64,000 nucleotides of DNA from Dermacoccus nishinomiyaensis (GCF_900447535.1 NZ_UFXX01000001.1:620001-684000); one strand, 5' to 3'. Numbered from the stretch's first letter, positions 20,240 to 28,604 are shown. The notes: a model not told the origin generated them from the letters alone. Program-made: numbers and translations.

Positions 20240-20716
20240 TCACCTCACCTGGACCGGGGTCATGCGCGAACCGACCGGCGCGAGCGGCGGGAGACCGGCG
20301 TGCTCGAGGACGATCTGCAGGAACGTCTCGGCCTGCCGCACGAGATCGTCGGCCTCCCGTGCGGCGGGCACGAGGATGCCTGCGCTCACGGCGCGGCTGC
20401 GGCGCCCGCTCTCGGTGAAGAACGCCGCCCATTCACCCAGCTCGGGCGCGTGCTGGGCGAGCGTCACCCACGCACTGCGCGGCTTGGAGCTGAGGCTGCG
20501 CGGCGCCTTCCACGCGAGCAACCCAGCAGCGGCGCGCAGCGCCGCGAGATGCGCCGCGACGTAGCGCTGCGAACTCGTCGAGACGGTGCAGGCCTCGACG
20601 AGGGTGTCGTGGGAACGCGCGACGAGGTCGAGCAGATCGGTGGAGCAGACGGCAGGGGCGGCGTTCGTCGAGGTGACCGACGTCGACGTGGTCGGGGCTG
20701 TGGTCAGGGTCGTCAT
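20240..20716 (-). CDS. SAV_6107-type HEPN domain protein
   Basis: 158 residues. After a Thr/Ser-rich N terminus of about 25 residues comes an all-helical domain (LLDLVARSHDTLVEACTVSTSSQRYVAAHLAALRAAAGLL) that matches the SAV_6107-type HEPN proteins found next to dnaE2 in actinobacteria. The canonical RNase motif R-x4-6-H is not obvious: SHDTLVEA and RYVAAHLAALR are the nearest candidates. It may therefore be a non-catalytic helper. It sits in the SOS operon, 51 bp after the DUF6504 gene and 3 bp before dnaE2, and its ATG is preceded by GGAAG. A role in the mutasome is implied only by position. Confidence 0.8.
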   Translation of the reverse strand: MTTLTTAPTTSTSVTSTNAAPAVCSTDLLDLVARSHDTLVEACTVSTSSQRYVAAHLAALRAAAGLLAWKAPRSLSSKPRSAWVTLAQHAPELGEWAAFFTESGRRSRAVSAGILVPAAREADDLVRQAETFLQIVLEHAGLPPLAPVGSRMTPVQVR

Positions 20717-20767
20717 GGGGCACTTCCTTCGTCGATGGGGCGGGAACGGGCGGTTCAGTCGATGAGC

Positions 20768-21073
20768 TCAGTCGGTGAGGGCGCGCAGCGACCAGCGCTC
20801 ACCGTGGTGCACGAGGTGGAAGACCCCGCTCGAGGCGCGGCGCCCGGCCGTCGCCTCGACACGCCAGGTGCGTTGCTCGAGCCGGCGCTGGACGTCAGGG
20901 GCGCTCTGCTCGTCAGGTGTCGTGGGACGGGCCGGATCACGCCACCACGGCACCCGTTCACGCCAGGTGTCGAGCACCTGCGTCACCCGGTAGCGACGCC
21001 CGCGCCACTCGAAGACCACGGGCTTGCCGCACGCGTCGACCCCCATGGCGACGACGTCGTCGTACTCGCGCAT
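20768..21073 (-). CDS. DUF6504 family protein, first gene of the SOS operon
   Basis: 101 residues. The region KPVVFEWRGRRYRVTQVLDTWRERVPWWRD and the C-terminal FHLVHHGERWSLRALTD are the DUF6504 pattern, a small beta-rich domain repeatedly found next to imuB/dnaE2 genes. The AGGAGGAGG 8 nt upstream selects ATG 21073; a GTG sits one codon earlier. The gene stands immediately behind the LexA box, so it should be the most directly damage-induced gene here. Its molecular role is unknown. Confidence 0.8.
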   Translation of the reverse strand: MREYDDVVAMGVDACGKPVVFEWRGRRYRVTQVLDTWRERVPWWRDPARPTTPDEQSAPDVQRRLEQRTWRVEATAGRRASSGVFHLVHHGERWSLRALTD

Positions 21074-21119
21074 CACACGACCTCCTCCTCGGTGGAGGGC
21101 AGAGCCCTCCCCACGAAAA

Positions 21120-21135
21120 TCGAACTTCTGTTCGA
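21120..21135. promoter_or_regulatory. LexA-binding SOS box
   Basis: TCGAACTTCTGTTCGA is a perfect match to the actinobacterial SOS box TCGAAC-N4-GTTCGA. It ends 47 nt before the start of the DUF6504-HEPN-dnaE2-dinB operon on the minus strand. It could also touch the divergent prenyl synthase promoter (TAGGCT at 21200), but that lies 65 bp away. Confidence 0.9.
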
Positions 21136-21238
21136 TGAGAAGAATGTACGACCGACGTCTGACAACCCCGTCAGGTCGCGGTTCTCACGCCGCTACGCGT
21201 AGGCTCACTGGTAGCCGATCTGGAAAAGGAAACGCACC

Positions 21239-22333
21239 GTGCCCGACTCTCTCGATGCGCCGCGCCTGCTCGAACGACTGCAGGAGACCCTCGATGCCGA
21301 GGTGAGCCATCAGCGCGACGTCCTCGCCCCCCTCGGCGGCCAGACCGACCTCATGCTCGACGCCGTCGCCACCCTCCTGCGCGGAGGCAAGCGTGTGCGT
21401 GCGTCGTTCCTGTACTGGGGTTACCGCGCCGCCGGTGGAGCCGACAGCGACGCCCTCGTGCGCTGCGCCGCGTCGATGGAGCTGTTCCAGGCCGCCGCGT
21501 TGCTGCACGACGACGTCATGGACGCGAGCGACACCCGACGCGGCATGCCCGCCGCGCACCGGGCGATGGCCGCCGCGCACCGCAGCCGCGGTCTCGACGG
21601 TGACGCCGACCGCTTCGGCGAGGCCGGCGCCATCCTGGCCGGCGACCTGTGCCTGACGTGGGCCGACGAGATGTACGCGACGAGCGGCCTGCCCGCCGAC
21701 GAGGTCGCGCGCGGTCGCGCCGTCTTCGACCTCATGCGCACGCAGCTCATGGGCGGTCAGTTCCTCGACGTCCTCGAGGCCTCGACGCCCTGGGCGACGA
21801 TGGGCACGCCCGAGCGCATCGAGCGTGCGCTGCGCGTCATCCGTTTCAAGAGCGCCAAGTACACGATGGAGCACCCCCTGCTCATCGGTGCGGCGAGCGC
21901 GGGCGCCTCCCCCCACGTCACGCAGGCCCTGTCGCAGTATGGTCTCGCGCTCGGTGAGGCCTACCAGCTGCGTGACGACCTGCTCGGCGTCTTCGGCGAC
22001 CCGGCCCAGACGGGCAAGCCCGCCGGCGACGACCTACGCGAGGGCAAGCGCACCGTCCTCGTCGCGCACCTGCTCGACGCCGCCGGTGACGAGCCGGAGG
22101 TCGGCACGTTCTTCGCCGAGCGTTTCGGCCACGACGACCTGCGCGAGGACGAGGTCGAACGCATCCGTGTGCTCGCTCGCGAATCAGGGGCCGTCGACGC
22201 CGTCGAAGCGCGCATCGCCGAGGGCGCTCAGCGGGCCCGCGCGGCGTTGGACGGTGTGCGCAGCCAGGTGCCGGCCGACGCCTACGCCGCGCTGGAGGCG
22301 TTCATCGAGTCGACGACGGCCCGCACGTTCTGA
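21239..22333 (+). CDS. Polyprenyl (geranylgeranyl-type) diphosphate synthase
   Basis: 364 residues, all-helical isoprenyl diphosphate synthase that condenses isopentenyl diphosphate with allylic primers. The first aspartate-rich motif is LLHDDVMDASDTRRG (DDxxD) and the second is QLRDDLLGVFGD (DDxxG). GGKRVRA binds diphosphate. The small residues before the first motif (MELFQAA) are compatible with a C20 or longer product, but chain length is not predictable with certainty. The GTG start at 21239 follows GGAAAAGGAAA; a TAGGCT hexamer at 21200-21205 is the likely promoter. It corresponds in position to M. tuberculosis idsA2 (Rv2173). Confidence 0.9.
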   Translation: MPDSLDAPRLLERLQETLDAEVSHQRDVLAPLGGQTDLMLDAVATLLRGGKRVRASFLYWGYRAAGGADSDALVRCAASMELFQAAALLHDDVMDASDTRRGMPAAHRAMAAAHRSRGLDGDADRFGEAGAILAGDLCLTWADEMYATSGLPADEVARGRAVFDLMRTQLMGGQFLDVLEASTPWATMGTPERIERALRVIRFKSAKYTMEHPLLIGAASAGASPHVTQALSQYGLALGEAYQLRDDLLGVFGDPAQTGKPAGDDLREGKRTVLVAHLLDAAGDEPEVGTFFAERFGHDDLREDEVERIRVLARESGAVDAVEARIAEGAQRARAALDGVRSQVPADAYAALEAFIESTTARTF

Positions 22334-22348
22334 CGCGGCAGCTCGCGA

Positions 22349-22729
22349 TCAGAACGCGTCCTCCATGGCGCGCTTGCGCACCTCGGCCTTGCGGCCCGCG
22401 CGCAGCATGTCGATCGGTGCCCCGTCGATCGGGAGGGTCTCGTCCGGCGTGCACAGCCAGCGGATGGCCTCGTCGTCGTCGAACCCGCCGTCGTTGAGCA
22501 CCGTGACGGTGCCCATGAGCGAGGCGAGCACGCCGCCGCCCTGGATGAAGGCGGCCGGCACCGCGACGACGTTGCGCTCCCCGACGCGGCTCGCGATGAT
22601 CTCGCGGTCGGCGATCATCTGACGCACCTGGCGCAGCGACATGCCGAGCGCCTCGGCGAGGTCGGGTACGGTCAGCCAGTCGCCGACGAGGGTCTCGAGG
22701 TCAGGTGCGGTTGCGTCATTCACCCTCAC
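22349..22729 (-). CDS. Rv2175c-family DNA-binding protein
   Basis: 126 residues (or 124 from the next GTG). The N-terminal winged helix-turn-helix reads WLTVPDLAEALGMSLRQVRQMIADREI. The C-terminal half contains the conserved AIRWLCTPDETLPIDGAPIDMLRAGRKAEVRKRA block of the Rv2175c family. In M. tuberculosis, Rv2175c is a nucleoid-associated-type DNA-binding protein phosphorylated by PknL near its N terminus, which weakens DNA binding. Thr7 in NDATAPDLETL is a possible equivalent site. The kinase gene is 1 kb away, as in mycobacteria, with one extra gene between. Confidence 0.85.
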   Translation of the reverse strand: MRVNDATAPDLETLVGDWLTVPDLAEALGMSLRQVRQMIADREIIASRVGERNVVAVPAAFIQGGGVLASLMGTVTVLNDGGFDDDEAIRWLCTPDETLPIDGAPIDMLRAGRKAEVRKRAMEDAF

Positions 22730-22797
22730 AGGGTGCCAGAGACTCTCTCATCGGCGCACGTCGAGCGCGCCTCCACCAAAACGTCACAGCCGCGACC

Positions 22798-22803
22798 TAG
22801 CGT
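22798..22803 (+). promoter_or_regulatory. -10 hexamer TAGCGT, leaderless start
   Basis: Ends 6 nt before ATG 22810; no Shine-Dalgarno sequence is present. Confidence 0.55.
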
Positions 22804-22809
22804 GGACAC

Positions 22810-23724
22810 ATGCCCGCCCTTCTCGCCCTGCCCGTCGCCGTCCACAGCGCCGCCCAGCCCGTGCACCACCAGCTGCGCGGCCCGCAGTCGCACGCCGAGA
22901 CGCCGACGTCACACCGCGCGAACTCCGCGAAGAAGCCGGTGCGCAGGATGTCGACGACGCGCGTGCGCGCCGGCGACACCGTCTACGGCATCGCGCGACG
23001 CATGCACTCCAGCGTCGCCGCCATCGTCAAGGCGAATCCCGGCATCGAGCTGCGCCGCCTGCTCCCCGGCACGACGCTGCGCGTCCCCGTCGCTACCTCC
23101 GCCGCGCACACGCCGTCACCCCACCCGGCGACGAAGCCCACCCGCCCGGCAACGAAGCCCACCCGCCCGGCGACGAAACCCGCAGCCACGCCGCACCCGG
23201 GCCCCTCGACGCACGCCCCGAAGCCGAAGCACGTCGTCCGCTACGCCGGGACGGCGGCGGCGCGCGGCTATCCGGCGTCCCTCGTCGCCTCCGGTGACCG
23301 CCACCGCCGTCAGCTCGCCGCGGCCGACCTGCCCGGGCAGGCGCAGATCCGCGCGATGATCACCTCGACCGCGAAGCGCTACGGCGTCAGCCCGAAGCTC
23401 GCCCTCGCGATCGGCTGGCAGGAATCGGGTCACCGGCAGAGCGCCGTCTCGGTCTGCGACGCCCTCGGCACGATGCAGGTCATGCCCACGACCGGGCAGT
23501 GGGCCGGCTCCATCGTGCATCGTCACCTCGACCTGCTCGACACACAGGACAACATCACCGCCGGCGTCGTAACGCTGCGTTTCCTCACCGAGCACGCGCA
23601 CGATCAGAACGAGGCCATCGCCGCCTACTACCAAGGTCTTGGAGCAGTGCGCGCGCACGGCATGTACCCCGACACCCGCCGGTACGTCGCGAGCGTCAAT
23701 ACCCACATGAAGCGCTTCTCCTGA
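22810..23724 (+). CDS. LysM and SLT-domain murein lytic transglycosylase
   Basis: 304 residues. A short hydrophobic N terminus (MPALLALPVAVHSAAQPV) acts as an export signal or anchor. A LysM peptidoglycan-binding domain spans about residues 51-95 (RVRAGDTVYGIARRMHSSVAAIVKANP). A Pro/Lys/Thr linker with a tandem PATKPTR repeat leads to a goose-lysozyme-like SLT domain (about 175-295). The catalytic Glu is in AIGWQESGHRQ, followed by GTMQVMPTT and AIAAYYQG. It should cleave glycan strands in the wall. It ends 49 nt before the PASTA kinase gene on the same strand; each appears to have its own -10 element. Confidence 0.88.
   Translation: MPALLALPVAVHSAAQPVHHQLRGPQSHAETPTSHRANSAKKPVRRMSTTRVRAGDTVYGIARRMHSSVAAIVKANPGIELRRLLPGTTLRVPVATSAAHTPSPHPATKPTRPATKPTRPATKPAATPHPGPSTHAPKPKHVVRYAGTAAARGYPASLVASGDRHRRQLAAADLPGQAQIRAMITSTAKRYGVSPKLALAIGWQESGHRQSAVSVCDALGTMQVMPTTGQWAGSIVHRHLDLLDTQDNITAGVVTLRFLTEHAHDQNEAIAAYYQGLGAVRAHGMYPDTRRYVASVNTHMKRFS
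23124..23181 (+). repeat. 21-bp tandem repeat in the LysM linker
   Basis: Two near-identical 21-bp units (23124-23144 and 23145-23165) and a partial third encode the PATKPTR linker repeat. Such runs expand and contract by slippage and set the reach between the LysM and SLT domains. Confidence 0.75.
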
Positions 23725-23761
23725 CGCGGGCGTGCACAGCCGACGCACACGCGGAGCCGCC

Positions 23762-23767
23762 TAGACT
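23762..23767 (+). promoter_or_regulatory. -10 hexamer TAGACT, leaderless start
   Basis: Ends 6 nt before GTG 23774 of the PASTA kinase gene. Confidence 0.55.
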
Positions 23768-23773
23768 GCGCTC

Positions 23774-25795
23774 GTGGAGCCGATCCAAGCCGACCCCCTC
23801 ATCGGGCAGCTGATCGAACGCCGCTATCAGGTGAGAAGCCACCTGGCCGACGGCGGGATGGGGCGCGTCTACGTCGCGCACGACACACGCCTCGAGCGCG
23901 ACGTCGCGTTCAAGGTGCTGCGCGCCGACCTCGCACGCGACCCCGCCTTCGTCACCCGCTTCCAGCGCGAGGCGCGCGCCGCCGCACGGCTCAGCCACCC
24001 GCACGTCGTCGCCGTCCACGACCAGGGGCGCGACGGTGACGTCGTGTTCCTCGCGATGGAACTCGTCGACGGCGTCACGATGCGCGACGTCATCAACCGT
24101 GGCGGACGCCCCACCGGCGAGCTGCTCGCACTGTTCGAGCAGGTGCTCGACGGGCTCGGCGCCGCCCATCACGCGGGCCTCGTCCACCGCGACATCAAGC
24201 CCGAGAACATCCTCATCAGCTCGCGCGGGGTCGTGAAGATCGCCGATTTCGGTCTGGCGCGCGCCGTCTCGTCGGCGCGCTCGTCCGTGAGCGCCGACAA
24301 CGAGATGCTCATCGGCACCGCCTCCTACCTCGCGCCCGAGCAGGTGGAACCCGCCCGATTCGGCCACTCCGGTCCGCGCGGCGACGTCTACGCCTCCGCC
24401 CTCGTCCTCGCCGAGATGTTGACGGGGCGTCGCTCGTTCGACGGCGACTCCCCGGTCCAGGTCGCCTACCGCCACGTCCACGAAGCGCCGCATCCACCCT
24501 CGAGCGCTGACGCGTCCCTGGCCCCCCTCGACGCCTGGTTCACCCGCGCGACGAGCAAGATGCCCGCCGATCGTCCGGCCGACGCCACCGCCTCCGCCCA
24601 CGAACTGCACGCCGCGCGCGCCCGGCTGACGCCCGAGGCCCTGGGTCACCCCGCCCCGCCGGCCGCCCACGTCACCGCGCCAACCGCCCAGCTTGACGTG
24701 CCGGCCGCCTCGCCGGACGCCTATGGCGTCGAGGGCACGATCGCTCCTGGTGCCATCCCATCCACCGGCCAGGACGGCGGCAGGCCGACCGGTGCCCCGA
24801 CCGGCCCACAGGGTGCTGACGAAGGCCGGAGCGCGGCGCTGCGCCCTGCCCACACGCACGTCATCCCGGCGACGACCACCCAGACGCTCGGCGCGACACC
24901 CGCGGGCGGCCCGCGCCGTCGTCGTCGCTGGCCGTGGGTCGCCGCAGCCGCGACGGCGATCGCTGCCGGCGGCCTCGCGCTCGCCCTGACGGTGGGGCCG
25001 CTGACGTCGACCGACATCCCCGAGGTAAACGCTCGACCTCAGGGTGAGGCCATTTCGACCCTCCGTTCCGCCGGATTCGACACGCGCGTCACGCTGGCTG
25101 ATTCCGACTCCGTCCCGGCCGGCCGCGTCATCTCGACCTCACCCGAGCAGGGCTCGAGCCATCGTCGCGGCACCGACGTCACCCTCGTCGTGAGCAGCGG
25201 ACCGAAGATGGTCGACGTCCCCGCCGTGGCCGGCCTGCAGCGCGACAAGGCTGAAGCCAAACTCAAGAGTGAGGGTTTTGGCCACGTGACGCACACCGAA
25301 CGGCACGACGTCCGTGAGGCGGGAACGGTACTGTCGGTCTCTCCCGGGGCGGGCGCCCACATCCGTCACGACACCACCGTCACCCTCGTCGTCAGCTCGG
25401 GGCCGGAGGAGTTCCACCTGCCCGACGTGGCGAAGCAGACGCAGGAGAACGCGACGACGGCACTGCAGGAGCGCGGCCTGACGGTCACGACGCGCGAGGA
25501 GTTCTCCCCCGACGTCCCTTCCGGCTCGGTCATCGGCACCGACCCGACGAGTGGAACCCAGGTGAAGACGGGTGACACGATCACGCTGCGCGTCTCGAAG
25601 GGCGTCGAGATGGCCGACGTGCCCGACGTCACCGGAATGAAGGCAGCCGAGGCCCGTTCTCGCCTCGAGGACGCGGGCTTCCACGTCGACGGGGCGTCCT
25701 GGCTCGACGAGCTGCTCAGCTCCACCGTCAGCTCGCAGACGCCGTCGGGCGGCTCGCGCACCCCCAAGGGGAGCAGCGTCACCCTGAGCTTCTGA
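23774..25795 (+). CDS. pknL: PASTA-domain Ser/Thr protein kinase, PknL/PknB type
   Basis: 673 residues. The cytoplasmic Hanks-type kinase domain (about 12-285) has ADGGMGRVYVAHD (P-loop), VAFKVL (ATP-binding Lys), VHRDIKPENILI (catalytic Asp) and IADFGLARA (metal-binding Asp). A Pro/Ala-rich juxtamembrane region follows. One membrane helix lies near 385-405 (WPWVAAAATAIAAGGLALAL), then four extracellular PASTA repeats of about 65 residues, which bind muropeptides or lipid II in related kinases. Position and the nearby Rv2175c homologue identify it with PknL. The M. tuberculosis PknL has no PASTA repeats, so this is the sensor-bearing form. It likely couples wall status to growth. Confidence 0.9.
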   Translation: MEPIQADPLIGQLIERRYQVRSHLADGGMGRVYVAHDTRLERDVAFKVLRADLARDPAFVTRFQREARAAARLSHPHVVAVHDQGRDGDVVFLAMELVDGVTMRDVINRGGRPTGELLALFEQVLDGLGAAHHAGLVHRDIKPENILISSRGVVKIADFGLARAVSSARSSVSADNEMLIGTASYLAPEQVEPARFGHSGPRGDVYASALVLAEMLTGRRSFDGDSPVQVAYRHVHEAPHPPSSADASLAPLDAWFTRATSKMPADRPADATASAHELHAARARLTPEALGHPAPPAAHVTAPTAQLDVPAASPDAYGVEGTIAPGAIPSTGQDGGRPTGAPTGPQGADEGRSAALRPAHTHVIPATTTQTLGATPAGGPRRRRRWPWVAAAATAIAAGGLALALTVGPLTSTDIPEVNARPQGEAISTLRSAGFDTRVTLADSDSVPAGRVISTSPEQGSSHRRGTDVTLVVSSGPKMVDVPAVAGLQRDKAEAKLKSEGFGHVTHTERHDVREAGTVLSVSPGAGAHIRHDTTVTLVVSSGPEEFHLPDVAKQTQENATTALQERGLTVTTREEFSPDVPSGSVIGTDPTSGTQVKTGDTITLRVSKGVEMADVPDVTGMKAAEARSRLEDAGFHVDGASWLDELLSSTVSSQTPSGGSRTPKGSSVTLSF

Positions 25796-25814
25796 CGGCG
25801 CACCGTCGGAACAT

Positions 25815-25856
25815 ACGACGATGCCCGCCCACCATGAGGCGAGCGGGCATCGTCGT
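25815..25856. terminator. Strong bidirectional hairpin between pknL and the DAHP synthase gene
   Basis: ACGACGATGCCCGC (25815-25828) and GCGGGCATCGTCGT (25843-25856) form a perfect 14-bp stem with a 14-nt loop between two convergent stop codons. Confidence 0.75.
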
Positions 25857-25872
25857 CAGTTCGACACGGACG

Positions 25873-27249
25873 TCACTGCGCGCGAGCGCTCAGCATCTCC
25901 GCGACGAGGTAGGCCAGTTCGAGGCTCTGCTGGTGGTTGAGACGCGGGTCGCAGGCCGACTCGTACCGGCTCTCCAGATCCTCGTCACGCACCTCGACGC
26001 TGCCGCCGAGGCACTCGGTCACGTCGTTGCCCGTCAGCTCGACGTGCAGGCCACCCGGGACGGTGCCCGCCGCCTCGTGCACCTCGAAGAAGCCGCGCAC
26101 CTCGTCGACGATGTCGTCGAGACGACGCGTCTTGAAACCGCTCGCGGATTCGAACGTGTTGCCGTGCATCGGGTCGGTGATCCACACCGGCGCCGCGCCC
26201 TCGGCCTTGAGTCGCTCGACGATGGGCGGCAGCGCCTCACGGATCGTGCCCGCGCCCATGCGCGTGATGAACGTCAGACGGCCGGGCTCACGCTCGGGGT
26301 CGATCTTGTCGATGATGCGCAGCAGGTCGTCCGGGTCGGCCTTCGGCCCGACCTTCATGCCCACCGGGTTCGACACGCGGGAGACGAAGTCGATGTGCGC
26401 ACCGTCGATCTCGCGCGTGCGCTCACCGACCCACAGCATGTGCCCGGACGTCGCGTACGGGCGGCCCGAACGCGAGTCGACGCGCGTCAGCGGACGCTCG
26501 TAGTCGAGCAGCAGCGCCTCGTGGCTCGAGAAGAAGTCGACGGCGCGCAGGGCGTCGAAGTCGACCCCGCAGGCGGCCATGAACCGCATCGCGCGGTCGA
26601 TGTCCTTCGCCGTCTTCTCGTAGCGCGCGTTGGCGGCGTTGGCGATGAAGCCCTTGTTCCAGTCGTGGACGTTGCGCAGGTCGGCGAAACCGCCCTGGGT
26701 GAACGCGCGCACGAGGTTGAGCGTCGCCGCACTCGTGTTGTAGGCCTGCAGCAGTCGCTCGGGGTCGGGGCGACGCGCCTCGGGCGTGAACGCGAAATCG
26801 TTGACCATGTCACCGCGGTAGGCCGGCAGAGTGACGTCGCCGCGCGTCTCGGTGTCCTTCGAGCGCGGCTTGGCGAACTGCCCGGCGATGCGGCCGAGCT
26901 TCACGACGGGCGTGCTCGCGCCGTACGTCAGCACCGCAGCCATCTGCAGGATCGTCTTGACGCGGTCACGGATGTTGTCGGCCGTCGCCGAGGCGAACAT
27001 CTCTGCGCAGTCACCGCCCTGCAGGACGAACGCCTCACCGCGCGACGCCGCGGCGAGGCGGGTGCGCAGATCGTCGCACTCGCCCGCGAAGACGAGCGGC
27101 GGATAGGTGGCCAACGTCTCGCGCACGCGCTCCAACGAACCGTCATCCGGCCACGACGGCTGCTGCTTGGCAGGCAACTGCGGCCACTCGAGACCCACAG
27201 GACGCGTGGGCACGGACGGGGTGTTATGCGTTTCGGGCGTGGTACTCAC
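25873..27249 (-). CDS. aroG: Class II 3-deoxy-7-phosphoheptulonate (DAHP) synthase
   Basis: 458 residues. It catalyses phosphoenolpyruvate plus erythrose 4-phosphate to DAHP, the first step of aromatic amino acid synthesis. Class II features include GGDCAEMF (metal-binding Cys), a KxRSKDTE-like PEP-binding loop (FAKPRSKDTE), WKGFIANAANARYE-type and HEALLLDYERPLTR segments, SRVSNPVGMKVGPK, ITRMGAGTIREALPP and DPMHGNTFESASGFKTR, which supplies a further metal ligand. I choose GTG 27249, because TAGGCT ends 7 nt before it, over an upstream ATG at 27285. It is the counterpart of Rv2178c. Feedback regulation by aromatic amino acids and chorismate mutase is known for the mycobacterial enzyme; here it is only likely. 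Confidence 0.92.
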   Translation of the reverse strand: MSTTPETHNTPSVPTRPVGLEWPQLPAKQQPSWPDDGSLERVRETLATYPPLVFAGECDDLRTRLAAASRGEAFVLQGGDCAEMFASATADNIRDRVKTILQMAAVLTYGASTPVVKLGRIAGQFAKPRSKDTETRGDVTLPAYRGDMVNDFAFTPEARRPDPERLLQAYNTSAATLNLVRAFTQGGFADLRNVHDWNKGFIANAANARYEKTAKDIDRAMRFMAACGVDFDALRAVDFFSSHEALLLDYERPLTRVDSRSGRPYATSGHMLWVGERTREIDGAHIDFVSRVSNPVGMKVGPKADPDDLLRIIDKIDPEREPGRLTFITRMGAGTIREALPPIVERLKAEGAAPVWITDPMHGNTFESASGFKTRRLDDIVDEVRGFFEVHEAAGTVPGGLHVELTGNDVTECLGGSVEVRDEDLESRYESACDPRLNHQQSLELAYLVAEMLSARAQ

Positions 27250-27256
27250 CCGAGCG

Positions 27257-27262
27257 AGCCTA
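27257..27262 (-). promoter_or_regulatory. -10 hexamer TAGGCT, leaderless start
   Basis: On the minus strand it ends 7 nt before GTG 27249 of the DAHP synthase gene. Confidence 0.55.
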
Positions 27263-27354
27263 GGCGCCGAACCACGATGGCGCACATCGGCCCTGACTGT
27301 GAGACATCACGGGCGACGTGCGAGCCGGACTCGGGGCGGCGATGCCAGGTCGAC

Positions 27355-27377
27355 GCCCCGGCCCGAGAGCCCGGGGC
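27355..27377. terminator. Possible hairpin after the acyltransferase gene
   Basis: GCCCCGG (27355-27361) and CCGGGGC (27371-27377) form a 7-bp GC stem 27 nt after the acyltransferase stop on the minus strand. The stem is short, so this is tentative. Confidence 0.35.
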
Positions 27378-27403
27378 GATGCCCGGTACAGCGTCGGCGA
27401 TCG

Positions 27404-28429
27404 TCAGCCGCCGGCGTCGCGAGCGCCGTGCGCGTCGCCGTCGGTCGTGATGGATTCGACGCGCTCGACAGATTCGACACGCTCGACGGACACGGACGTC
27501 TCGCCGTCATCGATCGTGACGGCGTCATGAGCCTGGGCGTCATGAGCGGCGTCGTGGACCGCGATGTCCTCGACGTCGGCCGTGACGTCGGCTGCCTCGC
27601 CGGCGGGCGCGTCGTTGTTCTTGATGTCCTTGCCGTCCTTGTCCGAGCCCTTGCGCGGCAGGCGGGCGGCAGCGTCTTCGAGGGCCGCGGTGGCGCTGCC
27701 CTGGATCTCCTTGGCCACCTGCACGGCGCCTTCACCGAGGGAGCGGGCACGCTCGCCGACCGACTTCTTGCGCGACGCGGCGTACTCATCAACGTACTCC
27801 TGGCCGGACAGCAGCATCAGTTCATACATGATCTCGTCGGTGATGGAGCGCAGCACGAAACGGTCGGAGCCCATGCCGTCGAAGCGCGAGAAGTCGAGCG
27901 GCGCGCCGAAGCGCACGTGCGGCTGCGCGTAACGGCCGAACTTCTCGCCGGGAGGTGCGACGGTGTCGGTGTCCATGACGGCGACCGGGATGACGGGCAC
28001 GCCACTCTCGAGCGCGAGACGCGCGATACCGGTCTTGCCCTTGTAGAGACGGCCGTCGGGCGAGCGCGTGCCCTCGGGGAAGATGCCGAACAGCTCACCG
28101 GCGGCGAGGATGCGCTTGCCGGTCGCGAGCGCACCGGCCGCGGCGGAACCGCTCGTGCGATCGATCGGCACCTGACCCGTGCCGGAGAAGAAGCCCTTCT
28201 GCAGGCGCCCCTTGACGCCGGGCGTCGTGAAGTACTCCGACTTCGCGACGAACGTGACGCGGCGTTCGACGACGAGCGGGACGAACAGCCAGTCCGAATA
28301 GGAGAGGTGGTTGATCGCCAGGATCGCCGGGCCGGCGTCGGGAATGTGCTCGAGGCCCTCGACCGTCGGGCGGAAGACCGTTCGAAGCGCAGGCCCGACG
28401 AGAACCCTCTTGAGAAGCCAGTAGAGCAC
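27404..28429 (-). CDS. plsC: 1-acyl-sn-glycerol-3-phosphate acyltransferase (PlsC family)
   Basis: 341 residues from GTG 28429, which follows AGGAAG by about 7 nt. The acyltransferase core has NHLSYSDW (the HX4D catalytic pair), the KGFFSGTGQVPIDR segment and FPEGTRSPDG (glycerol-phosphate binding). It makes phosphatidic acid at the membrane; a short hydrophobic N terminus (LYWLLKRVLVGPALR) may anchor it. The C-terminal 80 residues are an acidic, low-complexity tail with a repeated ERVES unit that is not part of the enzyme fold. It is the positional counterpart of Rv2182c. Confidence 0.88.
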   Translation of the reverse strand: MLYWLLKRVLVGPALRTVFRPTVEGLEHIPDAGPAILAINHLSYSDWLFVPLVVERRVTFVAKSEYFTTPGVKGRLQKGFFSGTGQVPIDRTSGSAAAGALATGKRILAAGELFGIFPEGTRSPDGRLYKGKTGIARLALESGVPVIPVAVMDTDTVAPPGEKFGRYAQPHVRFGAPLDFSRFDGMGSDRFVLRSITDEIMYELMLLSGQEYVDEYAASRKKSVGERARSLGEGAVQVAKEIQGSATAALEDAAARLPRKGSDKDGKDIKNNDAPAGEAADVTADVEDIAVHDAAHDAQAHDAVTIDDGETSVSVERVESVERVESITTDGDAHGARDAGG

Positions 28430-28604
28430 GGGAAGTCTTCCTCTCGGGGTGCAGGACGGCTTCACTCTACTGGGTCACACCGGCCTGCACATGCCGCCAC
28501 GGCGACGCAGCGTGCCAGGATGAGCACATGCGAACCCGGCCCCGCACCTGCCCACCGACGTCCGCGCCCGGGCGGGCCACCTCGCGCATCGGCGAGGCGC
28601 TGCG

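Noticed and set aside
18974-21202. 742-codon plus-strand frame
   Set aside because: Antisense to dnaE2 and the SOS operon; the composition is that of reversed GC-rich codons.
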